DNA of 36,283 nt from Humibacillus sp. (GCA_030452985.1 JAKDLG010000034.1:1-36283); one strand, 5' to 3'. Shown: positions 17,747-26,111, counted from the stretch's first letter. Program-made: numbers and translations. Notes: generated by a model from the sequence alone, not told the origin.

Positions 17747-18258
17747 CGTGTTCCCCAGTTGTAGAGCTGTTTGTTGAGTTTCAGGTAGACGAACGTCTCG
17801 GTGGCCGTGACGTTCTTGAGTGAGCGGATGCGTTGCGTGACCAGCTCGAGCAGGTGGTCGTCGTCTTCGCACACCACCTCCACGAGCAGGTCGAAGCTGC
17901 CGGCGGTGGTGACGGCGTAGGACACCTCGGTCATGGCCGACAGCGCCGCGGCCACGGGGGCCACGTCGCCACCGACGCGCACCCCGACCATGGCCTGTCG
18001 CTGGAAGCCGACCTGAAGCGGGTCAGTCACGGCCACGATCTGCATCACGTCGGCGTCGAGAAGTCGTTGGACGCGCTGTCGGACCGCAGCCTCAGAGAGG
18101 CCGACCTCGAGCGCCATCGAGGCGTACGACTTGCGACCGTCGTGCTGGAGCAGCTCGATGATGCGCTTGGAGACGTCGTCGAGCGCCACCGAAGGACGCT
18201 TCGCAGGTGCCCTCTGCGGTTTGTCAGCAGCCCGGTGGTACGTCACCTTCCCTATCAT
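17743..18258 (-). CDS. Lrp/AsnC-family transcriptional regulator
   Basis: A 171-residue feast/famine regulator. An unconserved basic N-terminus of about 24 residues is followed by the helix-turn-helix (LDDVSKRIIELLQHDGRKSY, then ALEVGLSEAAVRQRVQRLLD). The RAM ligand-binding domain comes next (AMVGVRVGG, AVTTAGSFDLLVEVVCEDD, VTATETFVYLKLNK). It is the first gene of the aminotransferase operon and faces the pot operon across a short AT-rich gap. It probably controls both sides in response to a polyamine-derived or amino-acid ligand; this is inferred from context. The start at 18258 may be leaderless. The family-conserved part begins about 25 residues in, so a later start is possible. Confidence 0.9.
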   Translation of the reverse strand: MIGKVTYHRAADKPQRAPAKRPSVALDDVSKRIIELLQHDGRKSYASMALEVGLSEAAVRQRVQRLLDADVMQIVAVTDPLQVGFQRQAMVGVRVGGDVAPVAAALSAMTEVSYAVTTAGSFDLLVEVVCEDDDHLLELVTQRIRSLKNVTATETFVYLKLNKQLYNWGTR

Positions 18259-18288
18259 GACCTACGTAACCAGCGGTTGGCAAGCCAC

Positions 18289-18317
18289 TTGACCACTGAT
18301 TCCGCAGTATTTTTACT
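18289..18317 (+). promoter_or_regulatory. Promoter and AT-rich palindrome between the regulator and the pot operon
   Basis: TTGACC (18289-18294), 17 nt, then TTTACT (18312-18317) reads as a good -35/-10 pair firing toward potD. Overlapping the -10 is AGTA-TTTT-TACT (18306-18317), a 12-bp AT-rich palindrome in a GC-rich genome. It has the size and composition of an Lrp/AsnC site. A regulator bound there would block the promoter. Confidence 0.5.
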
Positions 18318-18360
18318 AAAACCCTGCCGGATCCGCCTCCTCGATGTCTAGCATGCGGGC

Positions 18361-18576
18361 ATGAGTTCAGATCCAGGTCGGCTGGCGACCTCATCGGTAA
18401 GCGCCTGGCGATTCGCAGAGCGTTGCGATGAGCGACAGCGTCGACCTGGTGGCCGCCGCCTGTGACGCCGAACGGGTCTGCCCCGGGCTGGGAGCCAAGG
18501 TGCGAGTGTCGGCGTTCGAGGCGGCCGACATCGGCGCCGACGGCGGGGGCATTGCGGTGCTCGCCCGGACCAATGA
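18361..18576 (+). other. Unassigned vestigial reading frame before the dehydrogenase relic
   Basis: The frame starting with ATG at 18428 reads a protein-like stretch ending IAVLARTNERC near 18580 before it loses sense. The AVLARTN piece is like a motif in UvrD-type helicases, but this is weak and may be chance. Nothing between 18361 and 18427 is recognisable. The stretch looks like degraded coding DNA rather than a regulatory leader. Confidence 0.25.
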
Positions 18577-18804
18577 GCGCTGTACGGCCCCGCCTGCAGG
18601 GTCCGGACCAAGGACGTCGGTCCCACGACGCGCATGATCAAGGCGCTCGACGCCGGCCACGTCGTGGATCACCACCCAGATCCCGAACGTGGCCGAAGGC
18701 CGCTCGGTGGGTTCACGTGTGGCGACGACGGCGAGGACCTCTCGATGGACGGCTTCGAGGACTCCACCCGCACCAAGCACGTCATGGCCAACATCGAGTC
18801 CTGA
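18577..18804 (+). pseudogene. 3' relic of a gamma-aminobutyraldehyde-type dehydrogenase
   Basis: The frame closed by the TGA at 18802-18804 reads about 75 residues with the layout of an aldehyde dehydrogenase C-terminus. It has ALYGPACRVRTKDVG, then RMIKALDAG, a GGF segment, and finally GEDLSMDGFEDSTRTKHVMAN. In intact PatD/Prr-like enzymes this ending reads close to KDLSMYGFEDYTRVKHVMAN. A stop precedes it at 18574-18576, there is no start, and the whole catalytic part is absent. The HIPxxxEMPHGG segment before the GGF is scrambled. It lies 34 nt before potD, the place such a dehydrogenase would hold in a polyamine operon. The identification is by remembered family sequence, not by a search. 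Confidence 0.7.
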
Positions 18805-18838
18805 CTTCCGAAGACCACACAGAACACTGGAGATTCGA

Positions 18839-20092
18839 ATGAACGAACACAGCCACCAGCGCCCCGTCGACCCCGGGGAGCTGGCTCTGCGGGCCTCGTT
18901 CGCCCGGGCTGCCATCTCGCGACGCTCCGCCCTGGCCGGTGTGGCCGGGCTGGGGGCTGTCGCCTTCCTCGCCGCGTGTGGTTCGGCGGGCAAGAACCCG
19001 AGCACGCCCGGCGCGACCGGCGCGGGCGCCAAGACCGCGGCCGCCGCCCAGGACCTGTCCGCCAGCGAGAAGATCGTCAACTGGTCGAACTGGCCGGCCT
19101 ACATCGACGTCGACGACAAGACGCAGGCGCGGCCTACCCTGTCGGCGTTCACGAAGCAGACCGGCATCAAGGTCAACTACACCGAGGACTACAACGACAA
19201 CGACGAGTTCTACGCCAAGGTGCGGCCGCTGCTCGAGGCCGGCAGTGACACCGGCCGCGACGTGTGGTGCTCGACCGACTGGATGGTCGCCCGGTTGATC
19301 CGTAACGGCTACGTGCAGAAGCTCGACCTCGCCAACATCCCGAACAACGTGAACCTCGTCGACTCACTGCGCGACGTCACGTTCGACCCGGGCCGCCTCT
19401 ACTCGCTGCCCTGGCAGAGTGGCTTCGCCGGGATCGCCTGGAACCCGAAGGCGACCGGCGGCAAGAAGGTCGAGTCGGTCGACCAGCTGCTGACCGACCC
19501 CTCGCTGAAGGGCAAGATCACCCTCCTGACGGAGATGCGCGACACGGTCGGCCTCGTGATGATGGCCATGGGCAAGAAGCTCGACAGCTTCACCGACGCC
19601 GACTTCGACGCCGCTATGGCCGAGCTGCAGAAGGCGAAGGACTCGGGTCAGATCAAGGGGTTCACCGGCAACGAGTACACCAAGCCGCTCGCCTCCGGTG
19701 ACACGGCGGCCTGCTTCGCGTGGACCGGCGACGTGGTGCAGCTACGGGCCGACAACCCGAACCTCGGTTACGCGCTCCCTGAGACCGGCTGCACGCTGTG
19801 GTCGGACAACTTCGTGATCCCCGCCCTGGCGAAGCACAAGAAGAACGCCGAGACGCTGATCAACTACTACTACGACCCGAAGGTCATGGCGCAGGTCGTG
19901 GCCTACGTCAACTACATCTCCCCGGTGAAGGGCGCTCAGCAGATCCTGGCGAAGCAGGACCCGGCGGTGGCCCAGAACCAGCTGATCTTCCCCTCCGCGG
20001 AGACGTTGTCGCGGGCCCAGGTGTTCCGGGGCCTGACGAACGAGGAAGAAACCATGTACAACAAGAAGTTCCAGGCACTGGTGACCGGCTGA
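18839..20092 (+). CDS. potD: Polyamine ABC transporter substrate-binding lipoprotein
   Basis: Periplasmic-type (here membrane-anchored) spermidine/putrescine-binding protein of 417 residues. The N-terminus has ISRRSALAGVAGLGAVAF followed by LAAC. This combines a twin-arginine motif with a lipobox, so it is probably Tat-exported and lipid-modified at the Cys near residue 46. The mature part has the PotD pattern: VNWSNWPAYID, TGIKVNYTEDYNDNDEF, DVWCSTDWMVARL, SLPWQSGFAGIAWNPK and ISPVKGAQQIL. The start at 18839 has GGAG 6 nt upstream; the longer frame reads into the dehydrogenase relic in another phase. Its stop overlaps the potA start (TGATG). Confidence 0.92.
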   Translation: MNEHSHQRPVDPGELALRASFARAAISRRSALAGVAGLGAVAFLAACGSAGKNPSTPGATGAGAKTAAAAQDLSASEKIVNWSNWPAYIDVDDKTQARPTLSAFTKQTGIKVNYTEDYNDNDEFYAKVRPLLEAGSDTGRDVWCSTDWMVARLIRNGYVQKLDLANIPNNVNLVDSLRDVTFDPGRLYSLPWQSGFAGIAWNPKATGGKKVESVDQLLTDPSLKGKITLLTEMRDTVGLVMMAMGKKLDSFTDADFDAAMAELQKAKDSGQIKGFTGNEYTKPLASGDTAACFAWTGDVVQLRADNPNLGYALPETGCTLWSDNFVIPALAKHKKNAETLINYYYDPKVMAQVVAYVNYISPVKGAQQILAKQDPAVAQNQLIFPSAETLSRAQVFRGLTNEEETMYNKKFQALVTG

Positions 20093-21228
20093 TGGCCGAC
20101 CAGAGCGCCGGCGACCTGATCCTGCGCCAGGTCACCAAGAGCTACGAGTCGTTCACCGCGGTCGACAACATCGACCTCGTCATCCCGCGCGGGTCGTTCT
20201 TCGCGCTGCTCGGCCCCTCGGGCTGTGGCAAGACCACGACCCTGCGCATGGTGGCAGGGCTCGAGCAGCCGACGGCCGGCACGATCTCCATCGGCGACCG
20301 TGACATCACCTCGACGAAGGCGTACCAACGCAACGTCAACACGGTCTTCCAGAACTATGCGCTCTTCCCGCACCTCGACATTCTCGACAATGTCGCGTTC
20401 GGGTTGCGCCAGCGCAAGGTCAAGGACTGGAAGGCCAAGGCCATGGAAGCGCTCGAGCTCGTCGAGCTGACCCAGGTGGCGCGGAAGAAGCCGACCCAGC
20501 TCTCGGGCGGGATGCAGCAGCGGGTGGCCCTCGCCCGGGCGGTCGTCAACCGCCCTGACGTGCTGCTGCTCGACGAGCCGCTCGGCGCCCTCGACCTCAA
20601 GCTGCGCCGGCAGATGCAGATCGAGCTCAAGCGCATTCAGCAGGAGGTGGGCCTGACCTTCGTGCACGTCACCCACGACCAGGAGGAGGCCATGACGATG
20701 GCCGACACCATCGCGGTGATGAACGGCGGGCGCCTGCAGCAGGTCGGCGACCCGGGCACCCTCTACGAGAAGCCGGAGTCGACGTTCGCGGCGAACTTCC
20801 TCGGCCAGTCGAACCTGCTGTCGGCCACGGTCAAGGGCGTTGTCGACGACATCGCCCAGCTCAACGTGCACGGCACGGCCATGACGGTGCCCGCCAGCCT
20901 GCTGCCCGAGGGGTCCACCGAGATCTGGCTCGGCATCCGGCCCGAGAAGGTGCGCATCCTCGGGGGTGCCGACGATGCCGGTGGCGACAGCGAGGGTCTG
21001 AACACGTTGTCGGGCAAGGTGACCGACGTGTCGTTCCTCGGCGTGGCCACGCAGTACCTCGTGGCCACGACCTGGGGTCGCGAGCTGACGGTGGTTCAGC
21101 AGAACGACGGGGCGCCGCGCGCCGTCCTCGGCTCGAACGTCAGGCTGGCCTGGTTGCCCGTCAACAGCTTCGCGCTCGACGCCTCGCAGGACGCCGACGC
21201 CGGGGCCGATATCGGCGAGGACGCCTGA
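20092..21228 (+). CDS. potA: Polyamine ABC transporter ATP-binding protein
   Basis: ATPase subunit of the importer, 378 residues. Walker A is GPSGCGKTT, the Q-loop is [10 protein letters not shown], the ABC signature is [14 protein letters not shown], Walker B is [11 protein letters not shown] and the switch His is in [15 protein letters not shown]. The last roughly 130 residues form a TOBE-type regulatory domain ([25 protein letters not shown]). The start overlaps the potD stop. The alternative longer frame enters potD and is a shadow. potB starts with a GTG 1 nt after its stop. Confidence 0.95.
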   Translation: MADQSAGDLILRQVTKSYESFTAVDNIDLVIPRGSFFALLGPSGCGKTTTLRMVAGLEQPTAGTISIGDRDITSTKAYQRNVNTVFQNYALFPHLDILDNVAFGLRQRKVKDWKAKAMEALELVELTQVARKKPTQLSGGMQQRVALARAVVNRPDVLLLDEPLGALDLKLRRQMQIELKRIQQEVGLTFVHVTHDQEEAMTMADTIAVMNGGRLQQVGDPGTLYEKPESTFAANFLGQSNLLSATVKGVVDDIAQLNVHGTAMTVPASLLPEGSTEIWLGIRPEKVRILGGADDAGGDSEGLNTLSGKVTDVSFLGVATQYLVATTWGRELTVVQQNDGAPRAVLGSNVRLAWLPVNSFALDASQDADAGADIGEDA

Positions 21229-21229
21229 C

Positions 21230-22189
21230 GTGGCCGTCAGCACCCTCGCCGGAGCTCCGCCGGCACCGCAGCCACCTCAGCCGGAGGAGGGCAAGCGTCC
21301 CCGCCGGCGCGGTGCCTACGTGCCGTACCTGCTGCTGCTGCCGGGCATGCTCTGGCTCGTCGTGTTCTTCCTCGTGCCGATGCTCTCGCTCGCGTCGCAG
21401 TCGTTGCAGACCGGCGACGTCGACAACGGCTACGCCCTCACCTTCAACTTCGCCACCTACGCCGACGCTCTGAGCACCTACTGGCCGCAGCTGCTGCGCT
21501 CGCTCATCTACGCCGCTACCGCGACCGTCGCCACCCTCGCTCTCGGCTTCCCACTGGCCTGGTTCATCGCCCACCGCTCGGGCCGGTACAAGAACTTCCT
21601 CCTGGTGCTGGTGATCGCCCCGTTCTTCACCTCCTTCCTGATCCGCACGCTCGCCTGGCAGACGATCCTCGGCGACACCGGCCTGCTCGCCCAGTTCACC
21701 GCGTTCACCCACACCGACTTCCTGCTCTCCGGCTTCAAGTCGCTGCTGCGCACGTTCGGGCTGATCTCCAACGACCAGCTGCTCTTCTCGCCCTTCGCCG
21801 TGATCTGTGGCCTCACCTACAACTTCCTGCCGTTCATGGTGCTGCCGCTCTACGCCAACCTCGAGCGCCTCGACCAGCGCCTCGTGGAGGCGGCCGGTGA
21901 CCTGTACGCGTCACCCGTGCAGGCCTTCCGGCGCGTCATCTGGCCGCTCTCGCTGCCGGGGGTCGTGGCAGGAACGCTGCTGACCTTCATCCCGGCCACG
22001 GGCGACTACATCAACTCGGTGCTGCTCGGCAGCACCCAGACCACCATGATCGGCCAGGTCATCGATGCCCAGTTCCTCCGCGTGCTCGACTACCCGACGG
22101 CCGCGGCCCTCAGCTTCATCCTGCTGCTGCTCATCGTGGCCTTCGTCGTGACGTACGTGCGCCGCGCCGGCACCGAGGAGCTGGTCTGA
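21230..22189 (+). CDS. potB: Polyamine ABC transporter permease
   Basis: First permease subunit, 319 residues, with six predicted helices after a basic N-terminus of about 35 residues. The EAA-loop that docks on PotA is EAAGDLYASPVQAFRRVIWP, and the segment FFTSFLIRTLAWQTIL is typical of PotB. The start is a GTG at 21230 just after the potA stop; GAGGA within the potA end supplies the ribosome-binding site. Confidence 0.93.
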   Translation: MAVSTLAGAPPAPQPPQPEEGKRPRRRGAYVPYLLLLPGMLWLVVFFLVPMLSLASQSLQTGDVDNGYALTFNFATYADALSTYWPQLLRSLIYAATATVATLALGFPLAWFIAHRSGRYKNFLLVLVIAPFFTSFLIRTLAWQTILGDTGLLAQFTAFTHTDFLLSGFKSLLRTFGLISNDQLLFSPFAVICGLTYNFLPFMVLPLYANLERLDQRLVEAAGDLYASPVQAFRRVIWPLSLPGVVAGTLLTFIPATGDYINSVLLGSTQTTMIGQVIDAQFLRVLDYPTAAALSFILLLLIVAFVVTYVRRAGTEELV

Positions 22190-22190
22190 G

Positions 22191-22985
22191 ATGGCGTGGC
22201 TCCGTCGTCACCTCGTGATCATCGTCGGGCTGCTGGTGATGCTCTACATCCTGGCGCCCAACTTCGTCGTCATCGCGTTCTCGTTCAACAACCCGGCCGG
22301 TCGTTTCAACTACCAGTGGAACCAGTTCTCGTTCGATGCGTGGACCAACGTCTGCGGGGTGCCGGGCATGTGCGACTCGCTCGGGCTCAGCCTGCAGATC
22401 GGCATCATCGCCTCGCTCACGGCTGCGGTGCTCGGCACCATGGTCGCGTTCGCTCTGGGCCGCTACCGGTTCCGGGCCCGGGCGGGTACCAACCTGCTGA
22501 TCTTCCTGCCGATGGCCACCCCCGAGGTCGTCATGGGCTCGAGCCTGCTCACGCTCTTCATCGCGATGGGCATCCCCACCGGCCGCACGACCATCCTGAT
22601 CGCCCACATCATGTTCTGCCTGTCGTTCGTCATCGTGACGGTCAAGGCGAGGGTGGCCTCGCTCGACCCACGGCTCGAGCAGGCCGCGTCCGACCTTTAC
22701 GCCAACGAGGTGCAGACGTTCCTGAAGGTGACCTTCCCGCTGGTGGCCCCCGGCATCGCCGCCGGCACCCTGCTGGCGTTCTCGCTGTCGTTCGACGACT
22801 TCATCATCACCAACTTCAACGCCAGCCCGTCGTCGGTCACCTTTCCCATGTACGTGTGGGGGGCGGCCCAACGTGGAACCCCGGTGCAGATCAACGTGAT
22901 CGGCACCATCATGTTTCTCGGAGCCCTCGCCATCGTCGTGATCGGGCAGGTGCTGAACAGCCGACGCTCGCGGCAGATCGTGTGA
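22191..22985 (+). CDS. potC: Polyamine ABC transporter permease
   Basis: Second permease, 264 residues, about six helices. It has the PotC-type SFNNPAGRFNYQW after helix 1, PEVVMGSSLLTLF, the docking loop EQAASDLYANEVQTFLKVTF and SFDDFIITNF near the C-terminus. The ATG is 1 nt after the potB stop with GAGGAG 10 nt upstream, so potDABC is a tight, translationally coupled operon. Together the four subunits make one importer, with PotD capturing the polyamine outside. Confidence 0.93.
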   Translation: MAWLRRHLVIIVGLLVMLYILAPNFVVIAFSFNNPAGRFNYQWNQFSFDAWTNVCGVPGMCDSLGLSLQIGIIASLTAAVLGTMVAFALGRYRFRARAGTNLLIFLPMATPEVVMGSSLLTLFIAMGIPTGRTTILIAHIMFCLSFVIVTVKARVASLDPRLEQAASDLYANEVQTFLKVTFPLVAPGIAAGTLLAFSLSFDDFIITNFNASPSSVTFPMYVWGAAQRGTPVQINVIGTIMFLGALAIVVIGQVLNSRRSRQIV

Positions 22986-23000
22986 AGGCCCGCTGGGGAT

Positions 23001-23006
23001 TAGGGT
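23001..23006 (+). promoter_or_regulatory. -10 box TAGGGT for a leaderless gabD transcript
   Basis: TAGGGT, then 7 nt, then the ATG at 23014. No Shine-Dalgarno sequence fits in the gap. gabD can therefore be transcribed on its own as well as by read-through from potC, whose stop is only 28 nt away. Confidence 0.5.
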
Positions 23007-23013
23007 CGCAGTC

Positions 23014-24477
23014 ATGGCAACGGTGACGCAGAAGACAGTGCTCGACTCGGTTCCCACGGGGCTGCTCATCGGCGGTCGGTGGCAGCCGGCATCCGGCGGG
23101 AAGACGCTGGAGGTCCACGACCCGTCGAACGGCCGGGTGCTGACCGAGGTGGCCGACGCGAGCGTGCTCGACGGGAAGGCGGCGCTGGATGCCGCTGTGG
23201 CCGCCCAGGCCGACTGGGCGAAGGTGGCCCCCCGCGACCGTGGAGAGCTGCTGCGAGAGGCGTTCGAGAAGCTCACGGCCCGCGCCGACGAGTTCGCGAT
23301 GCTGATGACCCTCGAGATGGGCAAGACGCTGGCCGAGAGCCGCGGCGAGGTGACCTACGGCGCCGAGTTCTTCCGCTGGTTCTCCGAGGAGGCGGTGCGT
23401 ATCGGTGGCCGCTACGCCGTTGCCCCCAACGGAGCCACCCGGTTGCTCACGACGAAGCAGCCCGTCGGTCCGACCCTGATGATCACGCCGTGGAACTTCC
23501 CACTCGCGATGGGCACCCGCAAGATCGGCCCGGCCATCGCCGCCGGCTGCACGATGGTCGTCAAACCGGCCAGCCAGACCCCACTGACGATGCTGGCGCT
23601 GGCCGAGCTGCTGCGCGAGTGCGGCCTGCCCGACGGCGTGCTCAACGTCGTGACGACCAGCCACACCGGTGACGTCATGGAGCCGCTCATCCGCGACCCG
23701 CGGCTGCGCAAGCTGACCTTCACCGGCTCCACCCAGGTGGGGCGCAGACTGATCGAGCAGGCCGCACAGGGCGTGCTCCGGGTGTCGATGGAGCTCGGCG
23801 GCAACGCGCCGTTCCTCGTGTTCGCCGACGCCGACGTCGACAAGGCCGTCGAGGGGGCCATGCTCGCCAAGATGCGCAACATGGGCGAGGCGTGCACGGC
23901 CGCGAACCGCTTCTACGTGCACGCGACGGTGGCCGAGGAGTTCACCGCGAAGCTGTCGAAGCGGATGGGCGCCCTCGTCGTCGGCCGGGGCACCAAGAAG
24001 GGTGTCGACGTCGGCCCGCTCGTCGACGAGAAATCCCGCAACAAGGTGGTGGCCCTCGTCGATGACGCGGTCAGCAAGGGGGCCAAGGTACTCGTCGGTG
24101 GCGAGGTGCCCAAGGGGGCCGGCTGGTTCTACCCGCCGACAGTGCTCACCGATGTTCCGCACCACGCCGACATGGCCACCGACGAGATCTTCGGCCCGGT
24201 CGCGCCGGTGTCGACCTTCACCGACGACGACGAGGCGATCCGCCTCGCAAACGACACGGAGTACGGCCTGGTGGCCTACCTGTTCACCCGCGACATCTCA
24301 CGGGCGCTGCTCGTGGCCGAGGCCCTCGAGTACGGCATGGTCGGCGTGAACCAGGGCATCGTCAGCAACCCCGCGGCGCCGTTCGGCGGGGTCAAGAGCT
24401 CTGGCGTCGGTCGCGAAGGTGGGTTCGAGGGCATCGAGGAGTACCTCGAGACGAAGTACGTCGGCATCGCGCTCTAG
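23014..24477 (+). CDS. gabD: NAD(P)-dependent succinate-semialdehyde dehydrogenase
   Basis: Aldehyde dehydrogenase superfamily, 487 residues, full length. Visible motifs are ITPWNFPLAMGTRK, VKPASQTPL, FTGSTQVGR, the general-base Glu in SMELGGNAPFLVF, and the catalytic Cys in RNMGEACTAANRF. The C-terminal PFGGVKSSGVGREGG then EGIEEYLETKY is the form I know from succinate-semialdehyde dehydrogenases rather than betaine- or aminobutyraldehyde-dehydrogenases. It would oxidise succinate semialdehyde to succinate, the last step of putrescine/GABA degradation, matching the neighbouring uptake and transaminase genes. Some SSADHs also accept 4-aminobutanal, which could cover the missing dehydrogenase. 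It is convergent with barstar. Confidence 0.9.
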   Translation: MATVTQKTVLDSVPTGLLIGGRWQPASGGKTLEVHDPSNGRVLTEVADASVLDGKAALDAAVAAQADWAKVAPRDRGELLREAFEKLTARADEFAMLMTLEMGKTLAESRGEVTYGAEFFRWFSEEAVRIGGRYAVAPNGATRLLTTKQPVGPTLMITPWNFPLAMGTRKIGPAIAAGCTMVVKPASQTPLTMLALAELLRECGLPDGVLNVVTTSHTGDVMEPLIRDPRLRKLTFTGSTQVGRRLIEQAAQGVLRVSMELGGNAPFLVFADADVDKAVEGAMLAKMRNMGEACTAANRFYVHATVAEEFTAKLSKRMGALVVGRGTKKGVDVGPLVDEKSRNKVVALVDDAVSKGAKVLVGGEVPKGAGWFYPPTVLTDVPHHADMATDEIFGPVAPVSTFTDDDEAIRLANDTEYGLVAYLFTRDISRALLVAEALEYGMVGVNQGIVSNPAAPFGGVKSSGVGREGGFEGIEEYLETKYVGIAL

Positions 24478-24498
24478 CCGTCAGGTGGGGGCTGACGG
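24478..24498. terminator. Hairpin terminator between gabD and barstar
   Basis: CCGTCAG (24478-24484), a 7-nt loop, and CTGACGG (24492-24498) form a perfect stem that starts right after the gabD stop codon. It lies between convergent genes, so it can act for both. There is no U-tract. Confidence 0.65.
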
Positions 24499-24507
24499 TC
24501 AGCGTCG

Positions 24508-24864
24508 TCAACGGGCGATGACGGTCACGCGCAGGTCGTCTCGTTCGCTCTCCACCTGGTCGAGGATCTCGATGACGTCGGCATAGGTGTGCCGGTCGGC
24601 TTCGCGCAGAGCGCGCACGTGGTCCCACACCAGGGCGATCGGGCGACCCTCGGCGTTGTCGAGGTCGCGCAGGGCGTCGAGCAGGGCGTCCCAGTTGTGG
24701 CCGAACCAGTCGGGCAGCGCCAAGGCGAAGGCGAACTCGCGCAGCACGGCGGTCTTGTCGGTGCCGGAAGCCGAGGCGTTGACGACCCGCACGTCGTAGC
24801 CGCGGGCGACGAGGTCGTCGATGTGGTCGTCGGCGCTCGGGCCTCGGCTGAGGAAGGTTGTCAC
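24508..24864 (-). CDS. Barstar-family ribonuclease inhibitor
   Basis: A 118-residue protein of the barstar family, cytoplasmic inhibitor of the guanyl-specific RNase encoded upstream. The core DKTAVLREFAFALALPDWFG followed by HNWDALLDALRDL matches the barstar helix that plugs the RNase active site; the acidic residues there mimic RNA phosphates. The start is a GTG at 24864 overlapping the RNase stop (GTGA), with GGGAGGGG 3 nt upstream. The order RNase then inhibitor, with coupled translation, ensures that toxin synthesis brings inhibitor with it. Confidence 0.85.
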   Translation of the reverse strand: MTTFLSRGPSADDHIDDLVARGYDVRVVNASASGTDKTAVLREFAFALALPDWFGHNWDALLDALRDLDNAEGRPIALVWDHVRALREADRHTYADVIEILDQVESERDDLRVTVIAR

Positions 24865-25325
24865 GACCCCTCCCGGATGCGGCTGAACGAGTCGTAGTGG
24901 TCGTCGGTCCAGAACTTCTCGTCGGGGGCGCCCGTGATGATCCGCCGGGCGCCCCGGTCGCTCGAGCCCGGTGTCTTCACGGTGTACTCCCGGTAGTAGC
25001 CGTTCGGTTGGCGGGGCAGCAGGCCTTCGCTGTTGCGGAAGGTCTGGTCATCGTTGCGGGGGTAGGGGTAGGGCCCTCCGGCCCGGATGAGCCGGAGCGT
25101 GTCGCGGGCCTGGCTCGGCAGGGCCGATTCGGCGATCCACGGCAGCCCGGATGCCGGGTCGGTCGTCTCGGTCGACGTCACTACCGGGGTGGTCGCGTTC
25201 GTGCGCGAGCCGGGCTGGGCGGCATCCGGGCCCGTGGTGCCGACGCGAACGACCACCCAGGCCAGCACGATGACCGCCACGGCGAGAACGGCCAGGAGGG
25301 TCGACCGCGACCGAGGGTTCTTCAC
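24861..25325 (-). CDS. Secreted or membrane-anchored guanyl-specific ribonuclease (RNase Sa/barnase type)
   Basis: An extracellular RNase of the microbial N1/T1/barnase group, closest in memory to Streptomyces RNase Sa. The catalytic domain starts about residue 60 with LPWIAESALPSQARDTLRLI. It carries all three catalytic residues: Glu in YYREYTV, Arg in GARRIITG and His in DDHYDSFS. The N-terminus has one hydrophobic helix (LLAVLAVAVIVLAWVVVRV) with no clear cleavage site, so the enzyme may stay anchored. The cysteine pair of RNase Sa is absent. I chose the GTG at 25325 (154 residues) because it gives a normal signal-anchor start. An upstream ATG would add 20 residues of polar sequence. Confidence 0.85.
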   Translation of the reverse strand: MKNPRSRSTLLAVLAVAVIVLAWVVVRVGTTGPDAAQPGSRTNATTPVVTSTETTDPASGLPWIAESALPSQARDTLRLIRAGGPYPYPRNDDQTFRNSEGLLPRQPNGYYREYTVKTPGSSDRGARRIITGAPDEKFWTDDHYDSFSRIREGS

Positions 25326-25417
25326 CCCGTCATCATGCCGGTCGGGGCGACCGGCTGAGGTCTGGCGCCACCAGGCTTCGAGCAAACGCGGTCAAGTCTG
25401 GAGGGCCCGCGGGCCGT

Positions 25418-25423
25418 TACGGT
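25418..25423 (+). promoter_or_regulatory. -10 box TACGGT before the PNPOx-like gene
   Basis: TACGGT, then CGAGAG, then ATG at 25430; the same leaderless geometry as the response regulator and gabD. No -35 is obvious. Confidence 0.45.
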
Positions 25424-25429
25424 CGAGAG

Positions 25430-25951
25430 ATGTTGGAGACACCAGCCGAGGTCAAGGCCCTGCAGTCGCTGCTCGACGCGTCACACGACCGCGCCACCGG
25501 CCACCTGCGCAGCATCATCGACGACGATCGGACCCTTACCGCGGCCCAGGTCGTCGCGCTCATGACCGGCATGAAGGTGCTGTCGTGTGCCACGGTGACC
25601 GCCGGCGGCGAGCCGCGCATCACGGCTCTCGACGGGCACTTCCTGCACGGCACCTGGACCTTCAGCACCGCCGGCGACTCGGCCAAGGCGCGCCACCTGG
25701 AGCGCCGGCCCGCCGTGAGCGTGGCCCACATCGACGGTGAGGAGCTCGCGCTCTTCAGCCACGGCACCGCGGTGCTGATCCCGCCGGGACCGGAACGCGA
25801 CGAGGTCGACGCGCACTGGAGCGCCCACTACGGCAGCAGCCCCTGGTCGTGGGGTGACGACATCCGGATGTACCGGCTGCAGATGAGCTGGGCCGTCGCC
25901 TACGCCGCGCACCGTGACCGACTGCTCAGCTCTCGTCACGTGACGTCCTGA
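25430..25951 (+). CDS. Pyridoxamine 5'-phosphate oxidase-fold protein
   Basis: A 173-residue protein with the split-barrel flavin-binding fold of PNPOx-like and F420-dependent reductase-like proteins. The barrel begins with KVLSCATVTAGGEPRITALDG (about residues 52-72) and runs through GTWTFSTAGDSAKARHLERR, AVSVAHIDGEELALFSHGTA and ending near YRLQMSWAVAYA. Such proteins bind FMN, F420 or haem; the binding residues cannot be told apart by eye, so the cofactor and reaction are open. The first 45 residues are helical and not part of the barrel. It is alone in its transcription unit. Confidence 0.75.
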   Translation: MLETPAEVKALQSLLDASHDRATGHLRSIIDDDRTLTAAQVVALMTGMKVLSCATVTAGGEPRITALDGHFLHGTWTFSTAGDSAKARHLERRPAVSVAHIDGEELALFSHGTAVLIPPGPERDEVDAHWSAHYGSSPWSWGDDIRMYRLQMSWAVAYAAHRDRLLSSRHVTS

Positions 25952-26111
25952 GACCGAGCCGGTTCCCCGGGTGACTGAGTCGCGGACAAGGCCGTGTCGG
26001 ACCGGTTCGACGGCGAAAGCCCTGAGCCGGCTCGTCGGGGGGCGGTCTGGAGCGGTGGCGAAGAACCGTCGACGGCTGGTTCGAACGGGCCGTCCGGTAG
26101 CGTCACAGTCT

